DNA from: JAFGXT01 sp963677165
Lineage (GTDB): Bacteria > Verrucomicrobiota > Lentisphaeria > Victivallales > SZUA-371
DNA length: 64,000 nucleotides
Direction of reading: 5' to 3'
NCBI GenBank assembly: GCA_963677165.2
Contig: CAXXSX010000002.1
Location: forward strand, 2,170,001 to 2,234,000
In this document: positions 1 through 8,716 of the stretch, piece by piece
How the letters are laid out: the number at the start of each line of letters is the position of its first letter
How positions within the stretch are numbered: the stretch's first letter is position 1
The notes under the pieces: generated by a model
What the model was told of the DNA's origin: nothing
Database searches by the model: none
What the model saw: the letters and a program-made list of their open reading frames with translations, nothing else
Program-made: the position numbers and the translations under genes

Positions 1-1
1 A

Positions 2-58
2 CGTCGTAAGTGCAAAAAGGCGTTCAAACCAATCCCCATGAGTGAACTCCGCAAATAG
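2..58 (+). CDS. 3' end of an unidentified gene (partial)
   Basis: Frame 2 of the plus strand is open from the window edge to a TAG at 56-58 and gives 18 residues, rich in Lys and Arg and ending MSELRK. It converges on recJ, with 11 bases between the two stops, which is a normal arrangement. Too little is visible to name a family. Confidence 0.4.
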   Translation, partial: RRKCKKAFKPIPMSELRK

Positions 59-69
59 GAATTGGAGAC

Positions 70-1785
70 TTAGAAACTCATCCGGCAGTCAACGATTTGC
101 AGCTGTGGACGCTTTTCATGATAATAATCATTGATTTGCGGTGTAGCCAGAATATCAAGTACCGAATTGCGCAGTTCTGCCGGATTGCGGTTGAATGCGA
201 TGAAATCCATGGCCTGATTGTATTTATCTACCAGAATTCCACGACAATGCTTTTGTCCAATTGATGAACATTTTACGGCTTTTACGCTATTGAACAGGAA
301 TATCGGTTTCCCGTTGCGATGTCCAAACGGATGCAATTGCTCAAGATATTCAAAAAACTCAGTGTCCAGCTCATGGAAATCAACGTGACCGTCGTATTCT
401 GTAGTCTGCTTCAGATCATCCGCGTTAAGTTCACTGCGAACGATATTTTCCATTTCATCATAGAAATCATGGATATTTTTCTCTTCCAATCCGAGACCGA
501 CAGCCATCGGATGACCGCCGTAACGACTTAGAAGATGGTCCACGCTTCCCAGAACTTTCACCAGATTGAGACTGCCGATACTGCGACCTGATCCGTGAGC
601 CTCGCCGTCCTGGATAGTAAGGACAATTGCCGGGCGATTGTAATCCCGCGCAAGTCGCGACGCAACAATCCCGATTACGCCCTGGTGCCAGCCTTCACCG
701 GCAACCAGAATAGAGTAGCGGTTGTCTATGTCAATGGTCTTTTCAATCTGTTCCTGAGCTTCAAGGTAAATTTCCTGCTCTTTTTCCTGACGCTGTGAGT
801 TATATTCTTCCAGCATTCCTGAATACCGATAAGCTTCAACAATATTTTCCGCTTCCAGCAGTTTCAGGGCGGTGTTTGCATCTCCCAGGCGACCAGCCGC
901 ATTGATTCTTGGAGCCAGTTTAAATGTAATATCCGAAGGCTTGACCATTCCTTTGATTCTGGATGTTTCGATCAGGGCTCTAACTCCCGGACGCAACTGT
1001 TTTTTCAACAGCTCAATACCGTATTTCACCATGATTCGGTTTTCTCCAAGCAAAGGCACGATATCGGCAATCGTGCCGAGCGCCACATAGTCCAGAATGT
1101 CCTGAAGTTTTGTAGTAAAACCGCCTAGATTGTGTTCTCTGCCGTACTTAATAAAAGCATGGCAAAGTTTGAAAGCGGAACCCGCGCCGGCAAGTAAATA
1201 CAGGTCATCAAGTTCGGGATAAATTTTAGGATTAACAATGGCTATCGCGTCGGGAAGTTCATCGCTGGGTTCGTGATGATCAGTAATGATTACGTCGATC
1301 CCTTTTTCGCGGGCACATTTGACTGCGTCAATACTGGTTATTCCGCAGTCAACGGTAATAAGTACTTTACATGGTCCATCCAGTTCTCCAACCGCCTTAT
1401 CCAAAGATTCTGGAGTAAAACCGTATCCGTCGTCAAATCGGTGTGGAATAAAAGAATTTACACAAGCTCCGTTGTGCTTAAGTACCCATGAAGTTAAAGC
1501 TGTTGCCGTAATTCCGTCAGTATCATAATCGCCATGAATCAGAATCTGTTCACGGTTACGAATAGCGGTCCATAAGCGTTCCGCCGCTACCTGAACATTT
1601 GGGAAACGATATGGATCTGATAATTTTGCGAGGTTTGGATGCAAAAATACATCAACATTTTCCGGTGTAACTCCCCGGGCTGCCAGAAACACTGCAATCG
1701 GCCTCGGGAACGAATATTTCTCTATTAGTTCCTTTTCAACACTTATTGGGGCATTATTTGACAATACCCATATTTTATTTGCCAT
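70..1785 (-). CDS. recJ: Single-stranded-DNA-specific exonuclease RecJ
   Basis: RecJ degrades single-stranded DNA 5' to 3' in RecF-pathway recombination, mismatch repair and fork processing, in the cytoplasm. The 571 residues match the usual length of about 560-580. The DHH phosphoesterase signature is present: HGDYDTDG near residue 85 and ITDHHEP near residue 165 supply the metal-binding Asp and His residues. The DHHA1 domain with its GSGRS and GGH motifs lies around 400-430, followed by a C-terminal OB-like region. An AAGGA directly precedes the ATG at 1785. The gene stands alone between a convergent partial gene and tRNA-Leu, and looks intact and ordinary. Confidence 0.95.
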   Translation of the reverse strand: MANKIWVLSNNAPISVEKELIEKYSFPRPIAVFLAARGVTPENVDVFLHPNLAKLSDPYRFPNVQVAAERLWTAIRNREQILIHGDYDTDGITATALTSWVLKHNGACVNSFIPHRFDDGYGFTPESLDKAVGELDGPCKVLITVDCGITSIDAVKCAREKGIDVIITDHHEPSDELPDAIAIVNPKIYPELDDLYLLAGAGSAFKLCHAFIKYGREHNLGGFTTKLQDILDYVALGTIADIVPLLGENRIMVKYGIELLKKQLRPGVRALIETSRIKGMVKPSDITFKLAPRINAAGRLGDANTALKLLEAENIVEAYRYSGMLEEYNSQRQEKEQEIYLEAQEQIEKTIDIDNRYSILVAGEGWHQGVIGIVASRLARDYNRPAIVLTIQDGEAHGSGRSIGSLNLVKVLGSVDHLLSRYGGHPMAVGLGLEEKNIHDFYDEMENIVRSELNADDLKQTTEYDGHVDFHELDTEFFEYLEQLHPFGHRNGKPIFLFNSVKAVKCSSIGQKHCRGILVDKYNQAMDFIAFNRNPAELRNSVLDILATPQINDYYHEKRPQLQIVDCRMSF

Positions 1786-1973
1786 TCCTTGTTTTCTCTT
1801 TCTATATTAATCTTTTGACTTAACATAGCGCCGCAAAGAGCTAAACTCCAGTAAAAATAAAAATTTCTGCCTTTTTTTATTTTCCCGCTTGCAAACTTAA
1901 TGAAATAGAGTAAAATATGACTCCGACGTTGATAGAACGCAATAATTCATTATGAGTTCCATCAGTGGAAAGT

Positions 1974-2060
1974 GCCGAAGTGGCGGAGCTGGCAGACGCG
2001 CTACGTTCAGGTCGTAGTTCTCGCAAGGGAGTGAGGGTTCGAATCCCTCCTTCGGCACCA
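1974..2060 (+). tRNA. tRNA-Leu (anticodon CAG)
   Basis: An 87-base class II tRNA. The acceptor arms GCCGAAG (1974-1980) and CTTCGGC (2050-2056) pair, followed by discriminator A and an encoded CCA (2058-2060). The anticodon stem CTACG/CGTAG (2001-2005/2013-2017) encloses loop TTCAGGT with anticodon CAG at 2008-2010. A long variable arm is present, as expected for Leu, and the T arm is GAGGG-TTCGAAT-CCCTC. The last 14 bases recur at 24632-24645, which makes this tRNA a likely integration target. Confidence 0.97.
2047..2060 (+). repeat. tRNA-Leu 3' end, left copy of a candidate attachment-site repeat
   Basis: CTCCTTCGGCACCA is the 3' end of the tRNA-Leu acceptor/T arm. It recurs in the same orientation at 24632-24645, outside any tRNA. 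Tyrosine integrases of genomic islands commonly recombine at tRNA 3' ends, leaving the tRNA intact on one side and a fragment on the other. That role here is inference. Confidence 0.6.
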
Positions 2061-2097
2061 CTTTTCAAATCGCCTCTTCGACGTTTTCTGCCGTAAC

Positions 2098-2313
2098 TCA
2101 TAACTCTTTCACCCTCGAAATTTCAGGAAGCTGAAATATTTTCAGTTTGAAATACTCACGATCCCGGAAGCCGTAGGCTTGTCTGATCAGCCATCGCACC
2201 TTGTTATTAAAGCCTTCCATGGATGCATTACTTATTCCACTGAAGGTCCAATAGGTAATAATGCCTTCAATTTTACTTCTAATGGTGGAATGTGTCATAA
2301 ACAAACCAGGCAA
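2098..2313 (-). mobile_element. ISL3-family transposase, C-terminal remnant
   Basis: The 71-codon frame holds only the conserved end of an ISL3-type DDE transposase: SNASMEGFNNKVRWLIRQAYG followed by FRDREYFKLKIF, matching the family's usual EG-NNKIK...RRAYGF motif with the last catalytic Glu. Full proteins are about 400-550 residues, so more than 80% is missing. No terminal inverted repeats were found. It sits 38 bases downstream of tRNA-Leu, between it and a truncated transporter gene, and may have helped truncate that gene. Confidence 0.75.
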
Positions 2314-2439
2314 AAATGATAGAATTTAAGTAAGAAAATTCTGAAAAAGTCATCCGGTGAATAAATTAAAATGGAAAGGAATTGGCGATCGTCTCCGGGA
2401 CGTATCATAGTTCATCCGAGGTTAGTATTAGCAATATAC

Positions 2440-3003
2440 TCAGTTGCTCCAATACTTCAAATATTGATTTCTTTCAGAGGTTTTGACTTTCGCTTCGAAT
2501 GCCCTACGACAATAAAGAATGGTTGATGTTTCCATACCAGAAATACGCAGATCCGGTAGGCCCATATAGCGGTTATAATCATTGGCAAAATCAATTATGG
2601 AGTGAGCAAGCATTTCCGCCAGTACCCGGACCCCGGATGTGTAAAAACGCAAGCCGCGGCTGCCATAACGCATCTCAAGAAACTGCCCAACACTTTGCGC
2701 CTTGGTTTCGCGAAAGCGATAGATGCAGTATCCGGTCAGCGCCAACGTAATGGAAACAGGAACCATCAGGTGCGACCAGAAACCAACGGCAAAACCAACC
2801 TTGTATCTCTGTTCGACCATAGACAGGATACCGATAATGCTGACACCGTTCGCGATATCTCCTATCGTTAGAAGATAACGGCCGCAGAGTCGTCCGGCAG
2901 AAAGGAAATCGACCACTCCTCGAATATATTTGCGGGAATAGAATCCCAGCATCATTACACCGGCTGTCGGCAGCAAAAAAATCAAATAGTCGAGAAGCTC
3001 CAT
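2440..3003 (-). pseudogene. Sodium:solute symporter (SSS family), truncated
   Basis: The 5' end is intact, with AAGGA about ten bases before the ATG at 3003. The protein begins as an SSS-family sodium symporter: a first membrane segment near 5-22, then DFLSAGRLCGRYLLTIGDIANG, which corresponds to the family's early conserved loop, then further membrane segments. From about residue 160 similarity stops (after GLPDLRISGME) and the frame ends at 187. Intact members have roughly 500-600 residues and 12-14 helices, so this cannot be functional. Its loss fits the next gene set having its own ABC importer. Confidence 0.75.
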
Positions 3004-3313
3004 AAATTTATTGTCCTTATATTTTATCCTGTTTTATATTAAAAAATTCACTATCACAACTTGGAAATTTTCGTTTTTTCCCAAAATTTAAGCTCAAATA
3101 TTTTCTGTTTCTCAAAAACCTATTTCCGATTTTTATTTTTTTCAGCTCAGATATAGATTCTCATTAATCGTAGCCTGTACGGCCGTAATGTCCGCGCCGT
3201 TCGGTGCGGCCATCCTCAAACACCGGGCGGCTCACGCTCGCTGCCCCTTAGACTACGTCCAATTCCTAAGCTCGCGGGCGTACGCTGTACGCCTTGTAGC
3301 ATCCCATGGGATG
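3004..3313. other. Intergenic stretch with GC-rich hairpins
   Basis: No gene is seen. The half nearest the symporter stub is AT-rich. From about 3178 to 3317 the composition changes to GC-rich, with close inverted repeats: GGCGTAC/GTACGCC with a 3-base loop (3277-3293), and a perfect 22-base palindrome at 3296-3317 whose arms are GTAGCATCCCA and its complement. The palindrome overlaps the stop codon of the lyase gene at 3314. No T tract follows on the minus strand, so these are not classic intrinsic terminators, but they may still stabilise or end the long minus-strand transcript. Confidence 0.5.
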
Positions 3314-5062
3314 CTACTGAATTAAAAATTCAACTTTACCTCTAATATTTCTTCCTTCGGCTGTAGAAGATATCTGAGATACGGGTATTATCGTGTTGTT
3401 CTCATTCATTCCGGGATGGTAATCAAGTCGGAAAGTCCCGGAACAAGATTCGAACATACGTCTTAGTAAAATACTCTTGTTGTAGAATTGTATTGCCGCC
3501 TGATTTCCATCTGGTGAAATTACTATATTTAATTGCGGAAAATGGAAATTCTGACTTATGAAAATATGGGCTCTGGAGATTATTTCGTCGATTATTTCAA
3601 AACCTGTTGTTTTTATATTAATATTTCGCATCCACTGATATTGAACAGGTCCTGCTGATAATGTATTAATTACTCTGAGGTGAGTTGCTGAATGACTTTC
3701 CACCTTCACTTTAGCCTTTTTATAAGTATCCGGTGTATTTGAAAAATCGCGAGTATCGGATATTGCTATACTGTTATGAGCCATTGAGCTTTTCATCCAA
3801 TTTATTCGCATGAGCTGGTCATAATCACAGCACCCTGAATCTATAAGGAGAGGTTTTTTATCTATATATACTAAAATATGTGGAGCCCCAAAATGATGAT
3901 GGAAGAGTTCCGGGGAGGTGGAATCAACATATATTTCAATATTTCCTTTTCGCAGAATAGTCAGGGCCGCATCTTTGAAGTGTATGCTTTGCGGTTTTTT
4001 ATTTTTAATCTCAAACGGCAGCAGTTCTTTGACAATGTTCAGATCTGTTTCCGTATCCATTGCATAAGAATCAGAGATTTGGAGCGTTAATCCGGAGGGG
4101 GTAGATGTTTGGTTGAGGAAATTATATTGTTTAATAACGCATTCTTTAAGACCTTTCATGCTTAATCCATTATTATTCAGCAGCAGAAACGCATCCAAAT
4201 AGAGTCGCGCTATAAAGTGACTGTAACTTGGTGATGCTTCTATATTTGAACCGTCATTCCTGGTTTCATTAGTCATTTGATGAAATAAAACTTCCTTTCC
4301 TGTTTTTATAAAGTCTTCAGCTTCTTTGAATTCAGGAAATAGCACTCCCGAATATATAAGCATTGTACCTTTCTGTAAGAAATGGTTTCCCTTTCCTGTT
4401 CCCTGATTCAGCTCTTTCCTAGCTTCCATGTAGATATGTTTTGCATGCAGGAGCAACTGCTCATATATTTTGCTCCACATGTCCTTTGAGAGATACTTTG
4501 AATCGGCGAGTATAAAAATGCTGTGGAGATAGACTTGTAGCCTCCATGCCACCTGCATGTCTTTCCAGCAGTATTTTGAGTTGTCCATTTTTGTGTCAGG
4601 ATATGGGTGTTTGTCTGTCCAGTCAAGAAAGTATTTATACCATTCCCTGGCCCATGTTTCATCCCTGGTTCTGAAATAATTCTGTGCAATCGGCAACAGA
4701 AAATAAAGCCTGTTAAGCCAGACATGTTTTTCGCAGTTAGGTTTCAGAGAAAAAAAGTTAATTTCCCCGTTTCTGGATTGCCTCTCATTAAATTCCCGGT
4801 CCCATAAAATTTCTCCATCTTGTCCTTTCCAAAAATCGAAAATCCATCCCTCGCACAAGGCATTTAAAAAATCTTCCCCGCTGGTTCCGCCGAGGTGATC
4901 TCTGGTAAAGAAGAAAGCTCCTCCATCAAGAATAAAAAGTGGAAAAATATCATATTTTAAAAACATCTTTGGATGGTAAGGATAAGTCCTTGTGGTACAT
5001 TTCTCCTCTTCATAATCTAAAAATTCAGACAAAAACGGTTTTTTATAAGTAGTATCTTTCAT
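3314..5062 (-). CDS. Heparinase II/III-family polysaccharide lyase
   Basis: The 582 residues follow the heparinase II/III-like plan: an alpha/alpha toroid (roughly 60-340) with NHFLQKG and the DGSNIEASPSYSHF segment (Asn, Tyr and His of the active site), then a beta-sandwich (about 355-580) with HHHFGAPH, LLIDSGCCDYD and MAHNSIAI, the usual metal-site and catalytic surroundings. Such enzymes split uronic-acid-containing polymers by beta-elimination. No signal peptide is evident, so it may act on imported oligosaccharides. It is the last gene of the minus-strand locus, 21 bases after the CBM9/GHL10 fusion. The exact substrate (heparan-, hyaluronan- or alginate-like) cannot be read from sequence. 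Confidence 0.8.
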   Translation of the reverse strand: MKDTTYKKPFLSEFLDYEEEKCTTRTYPYHPKMFLKYDIFPLFILDGGAFFFTRDHLGGTSGEDFLNALCEGWIFDFWKGQDGEILWDREFNERQSRNGEINFFSLKPNCEKHVWLNRLYFLLPIAQNYFRTRDETWAREWYKYFLDWTDKHPYPDTKMDNSKYCWKDMQVAWRLQVYLHSIFILADSKYLSKDMWSKIYEQLLLHAKHIYMEARKELNQGTGKGNHFLQKGTMLIYSGVLFPEFKEAEDFIKTGKEVLFHQMTNETRNDGSNIEASPSYSHFIARLYLDAFLLLNNNGLSMKGLKECVIKQYNFLNQTSTPSGLTLQISDSYAMDTETDLNIVKELLPFEIKNKKPQSIHFKDAALTILRKGNIEIYVDSTSPELFHHHFGAPHILVYIDKKPLLIDSGCCDYDQLMRINWMKSSMAHNSIAISDTRDFSNTPDTYKKAKVKVESHSATHLRVINTLSAGPVQYQWMRNINIKTTGFEIIDEIISRAHIFISQNFHFPQLNIVISPDGNQAAIQFYNKSILLRRMFESCSGTFRLDYHPGMNENNTIIPVSQISSTAEGRNIRGKVEFLIQ

Positions 5063-5083
5063 TATTGCGCAGCCTGGATTTAA

Positions 5084-8000
5084 TTATTTGTTGTATACCC
5101 GCCGGGGAGCCCAGTAGAGATTATAAAAATCGCTCTCCCATTGTTCCGGGAAATTATTCTGGATAAATTTCTCAAAATAAGGAGACTTGTATCTTAAAGA
5201 AGCGAGGCGGAATGGTATGATAACTTCATGAAGCTTGATAGGTGTGTCCTTTCTGGGCCATTTCTTTTTGCTTTTCTGGTAAGGTATTATCCATTCAAAA
5301 GCCTTTTTTAAACTTCTGCCGTCCTGGGTCTGATAGTTATAAATATCCATTCCGCCCATGTTACGTACCAGTTCCGCTAATATGGACATGCCTTTCAGGT
5401 TGTATAGGACATAATGGTATGGCTTGGTGCGTTTGATCTCTTGCGGCATAAGGCCGTCAGGCATGATTTGAAACACTAGCTGTTCCTTATAATACTTTTC
5501 GGCAAATTCCTTTGCAAAAGACTTATCGCCGATAAAAAGCGCACATAATACGATATGGCTCGCATAATAGGTTGCATGATTGTTTTTTGCATTTTTTTCA
5601 TCCTTTCCCAACTTACTGTTCAATGCCCAATTCATGTATTCCCTTATCCATTTCTCCATTTCCTTCTGGTCCCTGGATGTCCAGCATTCAGGAGGCAGTA
5701 TGCCTATTACATCAAGTACTTTGACTAGCATTTTCATCCGGTGTATTCCTACTCCCCGTCCAGTGCATTTTCCGGGGATGCCGGATGTAAAGTTCATGTT
5801 TGGATTCATTTTGCTTGCGGGATTCAAGAACCAGTGGCGGATCAGAAAAGCAGCACGTTTGAAATATTTCTTTTCATCCAACAAATAGCCGGCATTTCCA
5901 AGGATTTCAACCGTACCGCACATCTTATAGAAGTTTTCAGTATCAGGGCTGAGCAGCGCCGGATTTACCTGGCCGTCACGCCATTCCCATGAATTGTCCG
6001 GGCGCTGCCAGAAATAGGTGCTGTAACTGATGAAGTCATGCTTGTCTCCACTTGGCGGAACGTTCTTTTTATCCATTACGCTCCACGGCCCTTCTTGCAT
6101 CTTTGCTTCAGCCGTTTTTCGCAATTTGGCAACAGTTTGTTTTTCCCATTTACTTATCGGCCTTTTTAGTTTTTGTTTATTCTTAATGTATTGGGTTGGC
6201 GATAACAGAAATGTTTTGTGAACTATCCGCGCATTCGTATGTAAGAACTCCGTATAGGGTTTTGCCTTTTTGCGGTAAACACTTTTCCTTACGTCTTTTA
6301 TGAACGGAACAAGGGCTTTGTAGAAAAAATGCACCTGCCCGTTCATGCCGGCTTTTCTGGAAAGGATAATCCTGTCAATGACTTCCTGGGATTTGCTCAG
6401 TTTCTGAAAGCTTGATGAAACGCCCAGCGCGCTGAAAACCTTTACGGTGGAGTTGAGATTTCTCGCAATTTCTGTCCCGGATTTCGATATGTCGAAGAAT
6501 TTCTTCTCTGATTTTTCATAACCCCTCAGGCAGGGAATGTCGAGAAAGCCTTCTTCCACCCATTCCGGCCAGTTCTGGCCTCTTACTTCTACAGCTGAGA
6601 CACCGGAAAGATACATCATGACTGGAATTGAAGGCTTGCGGTTCCTGATCAGAGTTACGGCTTTTTTGAAAATTCCGGATATGCTTTCCATCTTGAAACG
6701 GATTATTTTCGGGTCCTGCTTATTGACATCATACATATCAATGCCGTATTTTTTCTTGAATTCCGCACGACACTTGTCGCAATAACAATAGTAGCCTGAC
6801 GGATACCTGAAATAGTCCAGAATCATACCGTCAACGTCATAGCCGTCGATTATTTCAGTCAAATATCCTTTGATATATTCCCAACTCCCGGGTTGATTCG
6901 GGCAAAGCCAGCCGCGTTTTACATTATCTCTGGATATCATCCCGAGCTCAGGATGTTCTTTCAGTACTCCACGCAGTGTTTCCGGCTGTTTCCCTTCGGG
7001 CATAATATCAAACCATGCATAGACCAGAATCCCTTTTTTGTGGGCTTCCTCGATAGTTATTTTCAACGGATCCCAATTCCCGCTGAAAGCCTTGTCTCTT
7101 ATGACTTTTGACGGCCACCAGGCCTGCCCGTTGGTTTGTTTGAGCTCCGGGCATATGAGATTGAAGTTGTTTTCCGCCAATAATTTTATGGATTCTTTGA
7201 TCTTGGGGATTCCGGTATCCGCCTTTTTGTCCGCGGAGCGGTTGTAAATATACCATACTCCCCTTGTTTCGATATCCGGTTCTGATTCCGCTGTTTTTAA
7301 ATGCTTGTCATCCGCCTTCAATTCTTGTTTGCTGAACTTGGAATAAAGCAGTTTAGAGTTCTCCGGGGTGCACATATTTACGAATATCGAATAGGTGCCG
7401 TTTTTGCTGACCCACAAATCTTTGAATACAACAGGGTTACCAGTATATTTGACCGGTGGTGGACTGCATGTCGGTCTGTTATTTTCCACAGTGAGTCTAA
7501 CCAGAAAATTACCGGCATCCATTTTTCCTTTCGTAATATCAATTTTGATTTTTCCTGATTCATAATCTCCTATATTTACTTTTTTGAAATATTTATTCGG
7601 TATTGTTACCGGGGACGATTTCTTCATGAGCTTTAGGCAAGCAAATTTTTCCGGCTGATAAAATTTGCCGTCTGAAGCAAGTTTGCAGAATGTGGCGTAT
7701 TCAGGTTTTTCCCCGGTATATCTTTCCCGGCAGATGTTGATTTTGGAGTCTGAAGAAATACCTTCTGGAAAATCAGAAAGCGGGATAGCAGCCTCCACAA
7801 ACCACACATTTTCGCCTTTGGACGCCTTGACCTTTATGGCGCTGTTCCAATTCAGGTCTCGCTTGAAAATAATGTTGTTTATATAAGCATCGGAAACAGA
7901 GCCGCGGCTGTTTATAATCCAGTGATAGGCGCATTTATCCGTTCCAAACGGATCGAAAAACAACTCTATACAATCATCCTCATGGACAGAACCGTCTCTC

Positions 8001-8320
8001 TCTGTATGTTTAGCCCTTAACTTTTTGATGTTGCTTTCGTGTAATTTTATTCCGAAATAAAGATTTTTGTCATCAAAAAGCGCTGCGAATGCAGTTTTCT
8101 CTTCGGCCTTTTTGCCTGTTTTCAAACAAGTGAATTGATTATGGAATTTTACCTTTTTCCAACATTGTTCGGAGAGAGAACCATCTATTACCGGTGGCGT
8201 TTCAGTATAGAAGGCTTCCAGCTTAGGCAACTCAGTTGCGGGACTGACATTTGATAAGAAGATTATACTTAAATAAAGTAGAGTTTTCATGATTAATGAT
8301 TTTTTCTGATTTTTACCCAT
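5084..8320 (-). CDS. Secreted CBM9-like / GHL10 / alginate-lyase-like multidomain protein
   Basis: 1078 residues with an N-terminal signal peptide (hydrophobic stretch near 12-25). Three parts are visible. A CBM9-like domain (about 35-235) has VIDGSLSEQCW and DDCIELFFDPF. A GHL10/PF02638-like TIM barrel (about 353-650) has ETRGVWYIYN, VYAWFDI and the DGMILDYFRYP strand. The C-terminal part (about 700-1060) resembles the PF05426/PL5 alginate-lyase toroid, with PPSGDKHDFISYSTYFWQRP and VNPALLSPDTENF. GGGAG six bases before the ATG at 8320 fixes the start. A glycosidase-like barrel fused to a lyase-like domain would suit a mixed polymer. Activity is inferred only from folds. Confidence 0.75.
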   Translation of the reverse strand: MGKNQKKSLIMKTLLYLSIIFLSNVSPATELPKLEAFYTETPPVIDGSLSEQCWKKVKFHNQFTCLKTGKKAEEKTAFAALFDDKNLYFGIKLHESNIKKLRAKHTERDGSVHEDDCIELFFDPFGTDKCAYHWIINSRGSVSDAYINNIIFKRDLNWNSAIKVKASKGENVWFVEAAIPLSDFPEGISSDSKINICRERYTGEKPEYATFCKLASDGKFYQPEKFACLKLMKKSSPVTIPNKYFKKVNIGDYESGKIKIDITKGKMDAGNFLVRLTVENNRPTCSPPPVKYTGNPVVFKDLWVSKNGTYSIFVNMCTPENSKLLYSKFSKQELKADDKHLKTAESEPDIETRGVWYIYNRSADKKADTGIPKIKESIKLLAENNFNLICPELKQTNGQAWWPSKVIRDKAFSGNWDPLKITIEEAHKKGILVYAWFDIMPEGKQPETLRGVLKEHPELGMISRDNVKRGWLCPNQPGSWEYIKGYLTEIIDGYDVDGMILDYFRYPSGYYCYCDKCRAEFKKKYGIDMYDVNKQDPKIIRFKMESISGIFKKAVTLIRNRKPSIPVMMYLSGVSAVEVRGQNWPEWVEEGFLDIPCLRGYEKSEKKFFDISKSGTEIARNLNSTVKVFSALGVSSSFQKLSKSQEVIDRIILSRKAGMNGQVHFFYKALVPFIKDVRKSVYRKKAKPYTEFLHTNARIVHKTFLLSPTQYIKNKQKLKRPISKWEKQTVAKLRKTAEAKMQEGPWSVMDKKNVPPSGDKHDFISYSTYFWQRPDNSWEWRDGQVNPALLSPDTENFYKMCGTVEILGNAGYLLDEKKYFKRAAFLIRHWFLNPASKMNPNMNFTSGIPGKCTGRGVGIHRMKMLVKVLDVIGILPPECWTSRDQKEMEKWIREYMNWALNSKLGKDEKNAKNNHATYYASHIVLCALFIGDKSFAKEFAEKYYKEQLVFQIMPDGLMPQEIKRTKPYHYVLYNLKGMSILAELVRNMGGMDIYNYQTQDGRSLKKAFEWIIPYQKSKKKWPRKDTPIKLHEVIIPFRLASLRYKSPYFEKFIQNNFPEQWESDFYNLYWAPRRVYNK

Positions 8321-8343
8321 TTTGTGCTCCCGTCTTTATAGCA

Positions 8344-8643
8344 TTAGAATTTTGAATTAGACCTGTAATATTGATGGCCGAAATGTTTTAAGTCTTCAAT
8401 TAAAATGAACATTGCTCCGGTTCTTAGCTGTTCTTCCGCCATGATATCCAGCAGCGTACGCTGCAAACTGGTATCGCGAGGAGCCTGAGAAAGATCATCA
8501 TATTCCCTGGCATAAACGAAGAAGAACCCATCCCGACCGTTGGAGGCAGCAGGATATAAATAAAGCTCTCTCATAAATTTAGCAAGGTTTGAGTCTGGCA
8601 TACTGTCTTCGAATTGAGTATTGAAAATCCAGGAACGCGACAT
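8344..8643 (-). CDS. Hypothetical protein, 99 residues
   Basis: I do not recognise a family. The frame lies in the operon direction, 23 bases before the multidomain enzyme and 73 after the oxidoreductase gene. The sequence is soluble and mixed in character, rich in Asp, Arg and Tyr, with no signal peptide or membrane helix. The start has no good ribosome site, and the protein begins abruptly with SRSWIFNTQFED, as if it were the tail of a longer protein. It could be a genuine small gene or the leftover of a deleted enzyme. Confidence 0.4.
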   Translation of the reverse strand: MSRSWIFNTQFEDSMPDSNLAKFMRELYLYPAASNGRDGFFFVYAREYDDLSQAPRDTSLQRTLLDIMAEEQLRTGAMFILIEDLKHFGHQYYRSNSKF

Positions 8644-8716
8644 TATTGCGTTCGTTCTTTGTTACGGAAAGTATTTCTTCGGTAAACTGAACCATGCCAT
8701 ATTCTCTTTTATAATA

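Noticed and set aside
1877..2101. 74-codon minus-strand frame over the tRNA-Leu gene
   Set aside because: It is the antisense reading of the tRNA (with the familiar GGIRTLTPL-type string), a known false gene call.
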